In this document: positions 29,038 through 36,785 of the stretch, one piece after another
How the letters are laid out: the number at the start of each line of letters is the position of its first letter
Position numbering within the stretch: the first letter of the stretch is position 1
DNA from: Micromonospora sp. LH3U1
Lineage (GTDB): Bacteria; Actinomycetota; Actinomycetes; Mycobacteriales; Micromonosporaceae
Reading direction: 5' to 3'
Length of the DNA stretch: 64,000 nucleotides
Assembly (NCBI RefSeq): GCF_028475105.1
Contig: NZ_CP116936.1
Span: forward strand, 62,001-126,000
The notes under the pieces: model-generated
Database searches by the model: none
What the model was told of the DNA's origin: nothing
What the model saw: the letters and a program-made list of their open reading frames with translations, nothing else
Position numbers and translations under genes: made by a program

Positions 29038-30045
29038 GTGGCAATCATGCCCCCTCATCGTCACGACCTGAACTCGTCTGCTCGGTCGGGTGGGCTGCGC
29101 CGCGTCGCCCATCGTCTACTCGTCCTGGTCGCCGCCGCGACGGTCGGTGCCGGTCTGCTGGCCGCGCCGGCACACGCCGAACCCACGGTCGACGAGATCG
29201 AGGCGCAGATCGACAAGAAGTGGGAGCAGTTGGAGCCCACCATCGAGCAGTACAACAAGGTCCGGGCGCAGTTGAAGGTCAACCGGAAGAAGTCGACGGA
29301 CCTGCAGAAGAAGATCGAGCCGCTGGCGCTGCAGAGCGAGCTGGCGCTCAACCGGGTCGGCGACCTCGCCTCCCGCTACTACATCTCGGGTCCGTCGCAC
29401 GACATCGGCGCACTGCTCGTCAGCGCCAAGCCGGACACGCTCACCGAGCAGCTCACCCTCCTCGACCGCCTGGCCGCGCAGGAGCGCAAGGAGGTCGCGG
29501 GCGTCCTGGCCGTACGGGACAAGTACGACGGCGAGAAGCAGAAGCTGGACGCGCTGATCGTCACCCAGACCAAGCAGCAGAACGAGCTGGCGGCCAAGAA
29601 GAAGCAGATCGACGTCGAGATCAAGCAGCTCGAGGCGTCGATGCCCAAGACCACGGTCGTGACCGCGGCCTGCCCGACCATCAACGGGGTGGTGAGCGCG
29701 GCCGCCCGTACCGCGATCAGGACCGCCTGCGGGAAGGTCGGAAAGCCGTACGTCTGGGGTGCCACCGGCCCGAACTCGTTCGACTGCTCGGGGTTGACCC
29801 AGTACGCCTACAAGGCGGCCGGCATCAGCCTCACCCACCACACCGGTGACCAGTGGAACGAGGGCAAGGCCGTCTCACGAGCCGACGCCCGCCCCGGTGA
29901 CCTGGTCTTCTTCTTCTCCGGCCTGAGTCATGTCGGGCTGTATCTGGGCAACAACCAGATGGTGCACGCCCCCCGGGCTGGCAAACCGGTGCAGGTGTCC
30001 AGCATCAACACCATGCCGATCGCCGGTTTCCGCAGACCTGGCTGA
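29038..30045 (+). CDS. Secreted NlpC/P60 peptidoglycan endopeptidase (RipA-like)
   Basis: 335 residues from GTG 29038, nine bases after GGAG. A signal peptide (cut near LLAAPAHAEP, about residue 43) is followed by a coiled-coil region (about 48-200, VDEIEAQIDKKWEQLEPTIE; Lys/Glu/Gln-rich) and a C-terminal NlpC/P60 domain (about 222-335) with Cys250 (FDCSGLTQ), His298 (SHVGLYLG) and His310 (MVHAP). Such enzymes cut the D-iGlu-mDAP bond; the coiled coil can occlude the active site and respond to FtsX-type partners. A paralogue at 32467 shares the same architecture. Confidence 0.93.
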   Translation: MAIMPPHRHDLNSSARSGGLRRVAHRLLVLVAAATVGAGLLAAPAHAEPTVDEIEAQIDKKWEQLEPTIEQYNKVRAQLKVNRKKSTDLQKKIEPLALQSELALNRVGDLASRYYISGPSHDIGALLVSAKPDTLTEQLTLLDRLAAQERKEVAGVLAVRDKYDGEKQKLDALIVTQTKQQNELAAKKKQIDVEIKQLEASMPKTTVVTAACPTINGVVSAAARTAIRTACGKVGKPYVWGATGPNSFDCSGLTQYAYKAAGISLTHHTGDQWNEGKAVSRADARPGDLVFFFSGLSHVGLYLGNNQMVHAPRAGKPVQVSSINTMPIAGFRRPG

Positions 30046-30060
30046 TCCCCACAGGCACGA

Positions 30061-30094
30061 CGAAGGCCCCCGGTCATCCGACCGGGGGCCTTCG
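30061..30094. terminator. Strong bidirectional terminator
   Basis: A perfect 15-base stem (CGAAGGCCCCCGGTC with its complement) and a 4-base loop ATCC lie 15 bases after the NlpC/P60 stop and just before the stop of the convergent amidase gene. Confidence 0.9.
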
Positions 30095-30101
30095 TGGTCT
30101 C

Positions 30102-32084
30102 TCAGCGGGGCGCGCCCACCGGGGACGGCAGTAACTGCACGTCGGCCAGGTCGACGTACATGATGCGGTGGCCGAACTGGATCTGCGCGTACCGGTTCTT
30201 GCCGCGGATCACCGTCCAGTCGCCGGGTGAGGAGCCGTCGAACGTGCTGGCCCGGTAGTACTCACCGGCCAGCACCGCGCCGACGCTGTACCGCTGCCCG
30301 GCGGCCAGGGTGTACTGCAGGGGCGAGATCGCCTGGTAGGGCACCCCGGCCGGGTAGGCCGCCTGCTCCGGGTACGCCCGCCCGTACACCGGGATCGTGG
30401 CCCGTCCGGGCTTCGGGGTGGCCACCACGCCGACGGTCCAACTGGCGGTCGGCGCGGACGCCGGGTTGTGGAACCACGCCTGTTGCCCCAGGTACCAGAT
30501 GGACGTCCAGTCACCCTGCCGGCCGGCCAGCGCGTACGTCTGGCCGGCGGAGGCCCGGGCGCCGTGATCCGACACCTCCATGGTGTTCGGGGTGCCGTCG
30601 GGGCGGAGCGCGATGTCGTTCACCAGTGGCGCGTCCGCGGACGGTGCGGAGTGCAGCACCACCGACGAGGATCCGCGCGGCGTGCACGGCACGGCAGGGG
30701 TGACGCATCCGATGAACGCCGGCTGGTTGGTGGCGTAGTCCGGGTCGATCCGGACCAGCCCGGTGGCCGGGGTGCCGGTGTCCAGTCGCGGCGCGTGCAG
30801 CAGGTCGAAGTAGTGCGTCCAGTCCCAGTACGGTCCCGGGTCCCAGTGCATTCCCCGTACGGTCGATGCGACGGTGCCGGGCACGTTGTCGTGGCCGATG
30901 ATGTGTTGGCGGTCCAGCGGGATGCCCAGCCGCAGCGCGAGGTGCCGGACCAGCTTCGCCGAGGTCCGGTACATCGCCTCGGTGTACCAGGTGCCCTGCG
31001 CGGCGAAGCCCTCGTGTTCCAGCCCGATCGACTTGGCGTTGACGTACCAGTTTCCGGCGTGCCAGCCGACGTCCTTGGTCTTCACGTGCTGGGCGATGTG
31101 CCCGTCCACCGAGCGCAGCGAGTAGTGCCAGCTCACGTAGGTCGGGTCCTGGACGAGTTTCAGGGTGGTCGCCCAACTCGCCTCGGTGTCGTGGATGACG
31201 ATGTACTCGATCTTCTGCCGCGCGGGCCGGTCGGAGAGGTCGTGGTTGCCGTAGTCCCCGTCGCCGAACGCCTCGTAGGGGGCGGGGATCCACTCACAGG
31301 AGATGGTGCGAGGGCACTCCAGTCCGTCCGGGCGGGCCAGACGGCGCAGGCCCAGCCGGTCCAGCCAGGAACGCTCCGGCTGTACCGCGCGGGCCGGCAG
31401 CGTGATCCGCTGGCCGTCGTCGGTCACCCGGGACTCGCCGGCGCTGATCGTGGTGAAGACCTCGTCGGCGAAGGCCGCTGCGGCATCGGCGCTGTCCGCG
31501 CCGGCGTAGTGGGCCACCGCGCCATACCAGGCGGCCGGGTCGGTGCCGGCGCCAACCGGAGCGCCCAACTCCCGCTGGTACGCGGCGAGCAGCGCCGCCC
31601 CGCCCCGGATGTTGACGTACGCGTCGGTGCGCAGCGCCTCGGGTGCCGCGCCGGTCAGCGCGGCGGCGGCGTCCACGGTTTGCAACGCGGCGGTGGGCGG
31701 CGCGGGGTCTTCGGCCTGCCGAGGCGCGGGCGCCAGGGCGGGTCGGGAGTCGTCGCCACGCGGGTCCTCGGCGGCGGTGTCGTGGTGGCCGCGCTCAGGC
31801 AGGGCGACCACGTGGCGGGCGTCGGTCAGGTGCATCGGGCCGTAGCCGCCGCTGGTGCTCGGTGTGCCGGCGTTGCTGTCCCAGCGGGACTCCAGGTAGG
31901 AGACGCCGAGCAGCACACCGGTCGGCACGCCGTACTCCGCTGCCGCCGCGGCGTACTGCTGCTGGCGGTCGGCGGTGGGTGCGGCGGCGGCAGCGCCGGC
32001 GGGTAGCGGTACCGCGGTCGCTGCGGCGACCACGGCGGCGGTGAGCAGTGCACGCCGCCGGAGGGACAGGGTTGGACGGTGCAT
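30102..32084 (-). CDS. Secreted cell-wall hydrolase: lytic-transglycosylase-like domain plus zinc amidase
   Basis: 660 residues with a twin-Arg-containing signal peptide (SLRRRALLTAAVVAAAT; cut near 34). Residues about 40-215 resemble a lysozyme/SLT fold: Glu65 in VSYLESRWD and GGYGPMHL at 79-86. An Amidase_2/PGRP domain at about 288-425 has His298 (YIVIHDTE), His398 (IIGHDN) and Asp415 (WDPGPYWDW) as likely zinc ligands, with Glu in SIGLEHEG. The C-terminal third is beta-rich and probably a wall-binding or SH3-like region. It would cut both glycan and peptide stem. The ribosome site is GGGGG before ATG. Confidence 0.88.
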   Translation of the reverse strand: MHRPTLSLRRRALLTAAVVAAATAVPLPAGAAAAAPTADRQQQYAAAAAEYGVPTGVLLGVSYLESRWDSNAGTPSTSGGYGPMHLTDARHVVALPERGHHDTAAEDPRGDDSRPALAPAPRQAEDPAPPTAALQTVDAAAALTGAAPEALRTDAYVNIRGGAALLAAYQRELGAPVGAGTDPAAWYGAVAHYAGADSADAAAAFADEVFTTISAGESRVTDDGQRITLPARAVQPERSWLDRLGLRRLARPDGLECPRTISCEWIPAPYEAFGDGDYGNHDLSDRPARQKIEYIVIHDTEASWATTLKLVQDPTYVSWHYSLRSVDGHIAQHVKTKDVGWHAGNWYVNAKSIGLEHEGFAAQGTWYTEAMYRTSAKLVRHLALRLGIPLDRQHIIGHDNVPGTVASTVRGMHWDPGPYWDWTHYFDLLHAPRLDTGTPATGLVRIDPDYATNQPAFIGCVTPAVPCTPRGSSSVVLHSAPSADAPLVNDIALRPDGTPNTMEVSDHGARASAGQTYALAGRQGDWTSIWYLGQQAWFHNPASAPTASWTVGVVATPKPGRATIPVYGRAYPEQAAYPAGVPYQAISPLQYTLAAGQRYSVGAVLAGEYYRASTFDGSSPGDWTVIRGKNRYAQIQFGHRIMYVDLADVQLLPSPVGAPR

Positions 32085-32107
32085 CGAACCCCCTAAATTT
32101 CACGGAT

Positions 32108-32125
32108 GAAGGTGAGGTCACCTTC
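32108..32125. promoter_or_regulatory. Perfect palindrome upstream of the amidase gene
   Basis: GAAGGTGA and TCACCTTC form perfect 8-base arms around a 2-base centre, 24 bases upstream of the amidase start. This is an operator-like site for a dimeric regulator; the regulator is unknown. Confidence 0.45.
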
Positions 32126-32241
32126 GCGCCGCCCGGGAGTCTGCGTCAATAGCTTTCCATGTCTCGACGCGTTACGAAAGAAATCTTCGCGTACAGCCTG
32201 TGACGCTCCCTGATCGGTACGGAGTGTCACGGCCGCACGGG

Positions 32242-32271
32242 TTGCGGATCGGTAACAGGCGTCTCTACTCT
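32242..32271 (+). promoter_or_regulatory. Promoter TTGCGG-N18-TACTCT upstream of the riboswitch
   Basis: -35 TTGCGG (32242-32247) and -10 TACTCT (32266-32271) are 18 bases apart. The start would be near 32278, about 50 bases before the riboswitch P1 stem. Confidence 0.5.
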
Positions 32272-32326
32272 GGTCATTCGTCGGCCCGATATCAGTTCCG
32301 CCCAGCCCGGGCGGTAACGGACCGAC

Positions 32327-32442
32327 ACCGCCGAGTCGTTTCCGAGCGAACCGGGGACCCAGGTCCCTCGGGGTGAATCCGCAGCCACTGCGGTAGGGCG
32401 CCGACTTCCCGCCCGAACCCGTCAGCTAACCCGGTAGGCGGT
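32327..32442 (+). promoter_or_regulatory. Cyclic di-AMP riboswitch (ydaO/yuaA class)
   Basis: The element carries the family's conserved blocks: GAACCGGGGACCCA, TCGGGGTGAATCC, GCGGTAGGGC, and CCCGAACCCGTCAGCTAACC with TAGGCGG. P1 forms between ACCGCC (32327-32332) and GGCGGT (32437-32442). In actinobacteria this class controls secreted wall hydrolases such as RpfA and NlpC/P60 proteins and usually turns expression off when c-di-AMP binds. It lies just ahead of the AAGGAG site and GTG 32467. The exact outer boundary is uncertain by a few bases. Confidence 0.93.
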
Positions 32443-32466
32443 CAGGAAGAAGGAGTACGGAACCCG

Positions 32467-33507
32467 GTGGCACTCCATGCCCCGCGGCCGTCGTACGAGC
32501 GGCCGGCAGCAGCCGGCCCGACGTCGATCACGCCGCGCTCACGCTGGTCCCGCTTCACCACCGCTGTCGCCGCGCTGGCCGGCGTCGCCGTCGTCCTGAC
32601 GGGCAGCGCCACGGCGGCCCACGCCGACCCGTCCGTCGCCGAGATCGAGCGCCAGATCGACGCCGACTGGAACAAGCTCGAACCAGTCATCGAACGGCAC
32701 AACGCCACCCGCGCCGACCTCGCCGCCAAGCGCAAGCAGGCGGACGCGCTGGCCGCACGCATCGGCCCGCTGGAGCGTCAGGTCGACGCCGCGATGAACA
32801 AGGTCAGCGCGCTGGCCGTGCGCGCGTACAAGGGCGAGAACGTTTTGACCGTCAACGCGGTGCTGGGCAGCCGGTCACCCAGCGAGGCGGTTAGCCAGCT
32901 CGAGATGCTCGACCGGTTCGCGCACAACCAGCAGCAGGACGTACGGCAGGTGGCCGACCTCCGCGATGAGCTGGCCAAGCAGAAGGCGCCGCTGGACGAG
33001 ATGGTGGCCCAGCTGACCCTCACCGAGGCCCAGTTGGCGGCAAAGAAGAAGCAGATCAACGAGGAAATCGACCGGCTGCAGAAGCTGCGCATCAAGGTGT
33101 ACGGCAACGGTGGCGGCGGTTCGCTGCGCCCGGCTCCCTGCCCCGGCAGCTATCCCGGTGGCGCTGCGGGCACGGCGGTCAAGTTCGCCTGCGCGCAGAT
33201 CGGCAAGCCCTACGTCTGGGGTGCCGAGGGCCCGAACTCGTACGACTGCTCCGGGCTGATGCTGGCCGCCTGGGCGAAGGCCGGTGTGTCTCTGCCGCAC
33301 AACGCCGCCGCGCAGAGCCGCGTCACCAAGAACGTCAGCAAGGCCGACCTGCGCCCCGGCGACCTGGTCTTCTACTACAGCGACATCCACCACGTCGGCA
33401 TGTACGTCGGCAATGGCTGGGTGGTGCACGCCTCGCAGGCCGGTCAACCGGTCAAGATGAAGAAGGTCGACGACGGCCCGATCCACAGCTACGGCCGCCC
33501 AGGCTGA
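32467..33507 (+). CDS. Secreted NlpC/P60 peptidoglycan endopeptidase under c-di-AMP riboswitch control
   Basis: 346 residues from GTG 32467, with AAGGAG at 32450. The signal peptide ends near ATAAHADP (about residue 55). A coiled-coil region (about 58-210) matches the paralogue at 29038, down to the start of the mature protein (EIE-x-QID-x-x-W-x-x-LEP-I-E). The NlpC/P60 domain (about 235-346) has Cys261 (YDCSGLM), His309 (HHVGMYVG) and His321 (VVHAS). It should cleave peptidoglycan stem peptides outside the cell, with synthesis adjusted to c-di-AMP. Confidence 0.94.
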   Translation: MALHAPRPSYERPAAAGPTSITPRSRWSRFTTAVAALAGVAVVLTGSATAAHADPSVAEIERQIDADWNKLEPVIERHNATRADLAAKRKQADALAARIGPLERQVDAAMNKVSALAVRAYKGENVLTVNAVLGSRSPSEAVSQLEMLDRFAHNQQQDVRQVADLRDELAKQKAPLDEMVAQLTLTEAQLAAKKKQINEEIDRLQKLRIKVYGNGGGGSLRPAPCPGSYPGGAAGTAVKFACAQIGKPYVWGAEGPNSYDCSGLMLAAWAKAGVSLPHNAAAQSRVTKNVSKADLRPGDLVFYYSDIHHVGMYVGNGWVVHASQAGQPVKMKKVDDGPIHSYGRPG

Positions 33508-33521
33508 TCAAGGGTGACCGA

Positions 33522-33553
33522 AGGGCCCGTCGCGATTCCTCGCGGCGGGCCCT
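33522..33553. terminator. Bidirectional terminator between NlpC/P60 and dcd
   Basis: A 14-base stem (AGGGCCCGTCGCGA with TCGCGGCGGGCCCT, one wobble) with loop TTCC lies 14 bases after the NlpC/P60 stop and ahead of the convergent dcd stop. Confidence 0.85.
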
Positions 33554-33575
33554 CGTCGTCTGTCTGTCGTACCGC

Positions 33576-34154
33576 TCAGCGGGTGGGCCAGGTGCGCCAG
33601 TGCTGCCAGGCGCGGCTCGGCGTCGGCCCTCGCTGGCCCTGGTAGCGCGATCCGTAGACCACCGAGCCGTACGGGTGCTCGGCCGGCGAGGAGAGCCGGA
33701 AGATGCAGAGCTGCCCGATCTTCATGCCGGGCCAGAGGGTGATCGGCAGGTTCGCCACGTTCGAGAGCTCCAGCGTGACGTGACCGGAGAAGCCCGGGTC
33801 GATGAAGCCGGCGGTGGAGTGCGTGAGCAGACCGAGCCGGCCCAGTGAGCTCTTCCCTTCGAGCCGGCCGGCGAGCTGGTCGCCCAGCGAGATGACCTCC
33901 AGCGTCGAGGCGAGCACGAACTCCCCCGGGTGCAGCACGAACGGCTCACCGTCGGGCACCTCGACCACCGAGGTCAGGTCGTCCTGCTGCATGGCCGGGT
34001 CGATGTGTGTGTAGAGGTGGTTGTTGAACACCCGGAACAGCCGGTCGAGTCGCACGTCGATGCTGGACGGTTGGACCAGGGTGGGCTCGAACGGCTCCAG
34101 GCCCAGCGTGCCGGCCTTGATCTCGGAGACCAGGTCGCGGTCGGAGAGCAGCAT
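33576..34154 (-). CDS. dcd: dCTP deaminase
   Basis: 192 residues from ATG 34154, the standard length. Family signatures are MLLSDRDL at the start, [30 protein letters not shown] (the phosphate-binding loop), [20 protein letters not shown] with the catalytic Glu, and the C-terminal lid [14 protein letters not shown]. It deaminates dCTP toward dUTP/dUMP, supplying thymidylate synthesis. Mycobacterial homologues are bifunctional deaminase/dUTPases; whether this one is cannot be settled by reading alone. Divergent from the PNPOx-like gene across a 100-base region containing a LexA-type box. Confidence 0.95.
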   Translation of the reverse strand: MLLSDRDLVSEIKAGTLGLEPFEPTLVQPSSIDVRLDRLFRVFNNHLYTHIDPAMQQDDLTSVVEVPDGEPFVLHPGEFVLASTLEVISLGDQLAGRLEGKSSLGRLGLLTHSTAGFIDPGFSGHVTLELSNVANLPITLWPGMKIGQLCIFRLSSPAEHPYGSVVYGSRYQGQRGPTPSRAWQHWRTWPTR

Positions 34155-34226
34155 CGGACCACCATAGCGGCGGCACCCAAAGCCGTAGGATTCGGTGGCC
34201 GGTGACCAGCGCGTCGAGGTCGCCGC

Positions 34227-34242
34227 TCGTACATTTGTTCGA
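34227..34242. promoter_or_regulatory. LexA (SOS) box overlapping a leaderless promoter
   Basis: The site TCGTAC-ATTT-GTTCGA matches the actinobacterial consensus TCGAAC-N4-GTTCGA at 11 of 12 positions. It abuts the -10 element TAGAAT (34243-34248), which stands six bases before ATG 34255, so LexA would block the promoter. The divergent dcd start is 72 bases away and could also be affected. Confidence 0.7.
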
Positions 34243-34254
34243 TAGAATGCCCGC

Positions 34255-34812
34255 ATGGCTTCCTGGTCCGAATTCGCCGCCGACGAGCCCCGACTCGCCG
34301 ACGGGATCCGCGTTCTCCTCCAGCAGTACGGGCCGGGCTTCGGCTACCTGGCCACGGTCCGCGCCGATGGCGGGCCCCGGGTCCATCCGGTCTCCCCGGT
34401 CATCACCGACGAGGGTCTGTTCTGCTTCATCATCGACTCCCCGAAGCGCCGTGACCTCGAACGGGACGGCCGTTACGCGCTGCACTCGTTCCCTCCCGAG
34501 GAGAGCGACGACGAGGCGTACGTGGCGGGACGCGCCCGTCCGGTGACCGATCCGGCGCGGGTCGCCCGGTTGGCCGAGGGCGCCCGTGCGGAGCCGCAGG
34601 CCGACTGGCGGCTGTTCGAGTTCACCGTCGACGTGGCGATGCTGACCCGCCGCGAGCAGCCCATCGCAGGCATTCCGGGTCTCACGCCGGGCCGGCCGGC
34701 CGTGCGGGTCTGGCTCGACCCGCACGCCCCGTCGGCGGCGGCCGCGCCGCTCGCCGTACCGCAGGCGCGCCCGACCATTCTCAGCCGTGACATCCAGTAC
34801 ACGGCCGCCTGA
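34255..34812 (+). CDS. Pyridoxamine 5'-phosphate oxidase-like flavin/F420-binding protein
   Basis: 185 residues. A split-barrel PNPOx-like fold is indicated by [39 protein letters not shown] and YALHSF at about residues 30-85. The rest is shorter on motifs; a C-terminal tail carries Pro/Ala. Such proteins bind FMN or F420 and reduce or sense small molecules; substrate unknown. The gene appears leaderless (TAGAAT, six bases, ATG) and its promoter overlaps a LexA-type box, pointing to expression during DNA damage. It does not look like a true PdxH. Confidence 0.82.
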   Translation: MASWSEFAADEPRLADGIRVLLQQYGPGFGYLATVRADGGPRVHPVSPVITDEGLFCFIIDSPKRRDLERDGRYALHSFPPEESDDEAYVAGRARPVTDPARVARLAEGARAEPQADWRLFEFTVDVAMLTRREQPIAGIPGLTPGRPAVRVWLDPHAPSAAAAPLAVPQARPTILSRDIQYTAA

Positions 34813-35012
34813 CCGCGGCCCAACGACGCCGCTGCCTAGATGATCAACTCGGTTTCGGTGATATCGCGGGGTCCCGGCAGCTCGGATGCCCCGACTTCCA
34901 GGAACCCGAGTGGATCAACCCGTGTCCACCCGGGCGGAGCGGCACGCGGACAAGCTACGGGCGGGGTGCCTGGGTGCACGGGCTCGGCGACTCGGGTACA
35001 GTGGTGCCGCTT

Positions 35013-35086
35013 GCGGGTGTAGTTCAATGGCAGAACATCAGCTTCCCAAGCTGACAGTGCGGGTTCGATTCCCGTCACCCGCTCCA
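35013..35086 (+). tRNA. tRNA-Gly (anticodon CCC)
   Basis: A full cloverleaf is visible: acceptor GCGGGTG/CACCCGC, D arm with AGTTCAATGG, anticodon stem TCAGC/GCTGA around loop TTCCCAA (anticodon CCC), T arm GCGGGTTCGATTCCCG(T), discriminator T and an encoded CCA. A -10-like TACAGT lies at 34997-35002. Confidence 0.97.
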
Positions 35087-35091
35087 CGCGA

Positions 35092-35134
35092 AAGGCCCTG
35101 GCCAGGACGACAGTCCAGCCAGGGCCTTCGTTTT
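35092..35134 (+). terminator. Terminator after tRNA-Gly
   Basis: An 11-base stem AAGGCCCTGGC with GCCAGGGCCTT, a 15-base loop, and a TTTT run at 35131, six bases after the tRNA CCA. Confidence 0.9.
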
Positions 35135-35144
35135 CCTGGGCAGA

Positions 35145-35681
35145 TTACGGGCGAGGCCTCGCATTGCCCAGCCGGATGCCGCTGAAGCCGACCGAGCTGT
35201 TGATCACGACGTCCCAGAAGGGCCAGAGGTTGTCCAGCACGCGAAGCTGGATACCCGCCTCGGCGTGGCACCGCAGCAGATCACCCACTGGCTCGGCAGG
35301 GCCGAGGGGTTTGACGGGCTCGACCGCCACGAACGCGTGTGCTTCGGGCGCGCCGAAGGGTTGAAAACGATCGGCTGGTAGCCGGTACGCGAACAATCGG
35401 GCCCTCTGCATCGCTTCCAGCCAGCCGTACTCGATCGCATGGACTCGCTCGCCGCAGCCCGCTCCGACGACTCGATCACGATCGAGCTGAGAGGTGGTCG
35501 GTAGCACCCAGGCCATCGCCCGCGGGCACTGGCGCGGGAACCAGTAATCGGGAGCCCGGTCGTAGTCGACGGCCCACACGTAGGCGTCCGGTTGTTGAGC
35601 GGTTGCGGCGACATGTGGGACGAACCGGGTGATCGTTGGATCCTCCGAGAAGTGCAGCACCTGCCCAGGCTCCGGTCGCAT
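35145..35681 (-). CDS. DUF6886-like protein of unknown function
   Basis: 178 residues from ATG 35681 (a GTG 18 bases on, giving LHFSEDPTI, is an alternative). The sequence has a compact alpha/beta look: VLHFSEDPTITRFVPHVA, VWAVDYDRAPDYWFPR, QCPRAMAW, and a late segment LRVLDNLWPFWDVVINSS. I recall this as the DUF6886 type; no activity is known. There is no signal peptide or membrane helix. It converges on tRNA-Gly through the terminator at 35092. Confidence 0.7.
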   Translation of the reverse strand: MRPEPGQVLHFSEDPTITRFVPHVAATAQQPDAYVWAVDYDRAPDYWFPRQCPRAMAWVLPTTSQLDRDRVVGAGCGERVHAIEYGWLEAMQRARLFAYRLPADRFQPFGAPEAHAFVAVEPVKPLGPAEPVGDLLRCHAEAGIQLRVLDNLWPFWDVVINSSVGFSGIRLGNARPRP

Positions 35682-35773
35682 TTCATTGTCTCTACCTGGA
35701 GGGGGTGCCAAGCTCAACGGAATTCCCGCGGCCAGCGGTCACTCCCGTTGGTGTCCGGTCTAAAGGTGGTGCC

Positions 35774-36142
35774 ATGTTCACCGAGGCGTTCCCCATCGTG
35801 ACGACACCCGACCTGCCGCGGCTGATCGCGTTCTATCGGGATGTCGTCGGCTTCGAGTTGATCTACCGGTTTCCGGACGACGGCGAGCCGGAGTTCGTCG
35901 CGCTCCGCTTGGGCAACAGCGAGCTGGGCTTGGCCGCCGACCCGGAGGCCGGCACGCCGGCGCATGCGCATCGCTGGGAGCTGTGTGTCTACGCCGATGA
36001 CTGCGACACCGCCGTGAACGCCCTGCGTTCGGGTGGTGCGACGGTCACCGAGGAGCCAATCGACCAGCCATGGGGCGAGCGGTCTGCCCGGGTCACGGAC
36101 CCTGATGGCAACCACCTGCTGGTGCTGTCACGCCTGCCCTAG
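35774..36142 (+). CDS. VOC (glyoxalase/bleomycin-resistance) superfamily protein
   Basis: 122 residues from ATG 35774. It shows the paired beta-alpha-beta-beta-beta modules of the VOC fold: PIVTTPDLPRLIAFYRDVVGFELIYRF in the first half and a second half ending WGERSARVTDPDGNHLLVLS. The metal-ligand positions are only partly conserved, so it could be a dioxygenase-like or a binding/resistance protein. No substrate can be inferred from the neighbours, which are unrelated. Confidence 0.85.
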   Translation: MFTEAFPIVTTPDLPRLIAFYRDVVGFELIYRFPDDGEPEFVALRLGNSELGLAADPEAGTPAHAHRWELCVYADDCDTAVNALRSGGATVTEEPIDQPWGERSARVTDPDGNHLLVLSRLP

Positions 36143-36350
36143 GCGTTCCCGTAGTGCGACATTCACGGCCGATCGAGATGCTCGCCCCGGCCGGCCTCGG
36201 AACCATCGAACTCCCAGCGCGATGCTCCTGAGCTGGGTCGATACTCTGCGTGTCTGTGGACAACCGGCAGGTCTTCCACAGGGCTGTGCGAGCCCGAGAA
36301 CAGAGCGGCATGCTGCGTTTCCCACTGATGCAGGGCGATGGGAGACGGCA

Positions 36351-36494
36351 GTGTCGGAACGGCAGGACAACGCTGATGGTGCGGGCCGGCGGCGGTCACC
36401 GCGAGAGTGGATCGGCGACATCACTGGACTCGTTGCCGCTCTCGCTGGACTGGTGGCAGCCGTAACGACGCTGCTCGTGACTTTGGCGGGCTGA
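36351..36494 (+). CDS. Small single-pass membrane protein (47 aa)
   Basis: GTG 36351 has GGGAG eight bases upstream. The product is 47 residues: a polar N-terminus (SERQDNADGAGRRRSPREW) and one strongly hydrophobic helix (LVAALAGLVAAVTTLLVTLAG) to the end. The size and hydrophobic C-terminus suit a small integral membrane peptide. Function unknown. The GC3 is moderate, so this is tentative. It is alone between the VOC gene and a palindromic repeat. Confidence 0.4.
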   Translation: MSERQDNADGAGRRRSPREWIGDITGLVAALAGLVAAVTTLLVTLAG

Positions 36495-36582
36495 TGACAT
36501 GCCTGCGGATGAGTCGAAGGCTCGGCCTGACCGTGAGGGCGGGCAACACGGACTTCGGACCGGCGGATGCCGTCAAAAGTCA

Positions 36583-36633
36583 GAGATCTTGGACAGTTTT
36601 CGTTCAGGCGTAACGGAAACTGTCCAAGATCTC
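36583..36633. repeat. 51-bp palindromic element (22-base arms)
   Basis: Arms of 22 bases beginning GAGATCTTGGACAGTTT pair with only one G-U mismatch around a 7-base loop. The site is intergenic, between the small membrane protein and the DHFR-like gene. The arm tip GATCTTGGAC resembles those of the elements at 53017 and 57443. It is far from a stop codon and lacks a T run, so it is a repeat-family candidate as much as a terminator. Confidence 0.7.
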
Positions 36634-36785
36634 CGGATGCGTCGGCCGTCGGCGGACGTCATCGTCTCCAGAAGAGGAGATGGGTGACTCCGCTGGCGCT
36701 GGGCACCGACTCGAGGTGGAAGCGGTCGAGGAGATCGGTGTGGCTGTCCCACAAGCGCTCGCATGGCCGTTTCCCGTCGGGTGAT

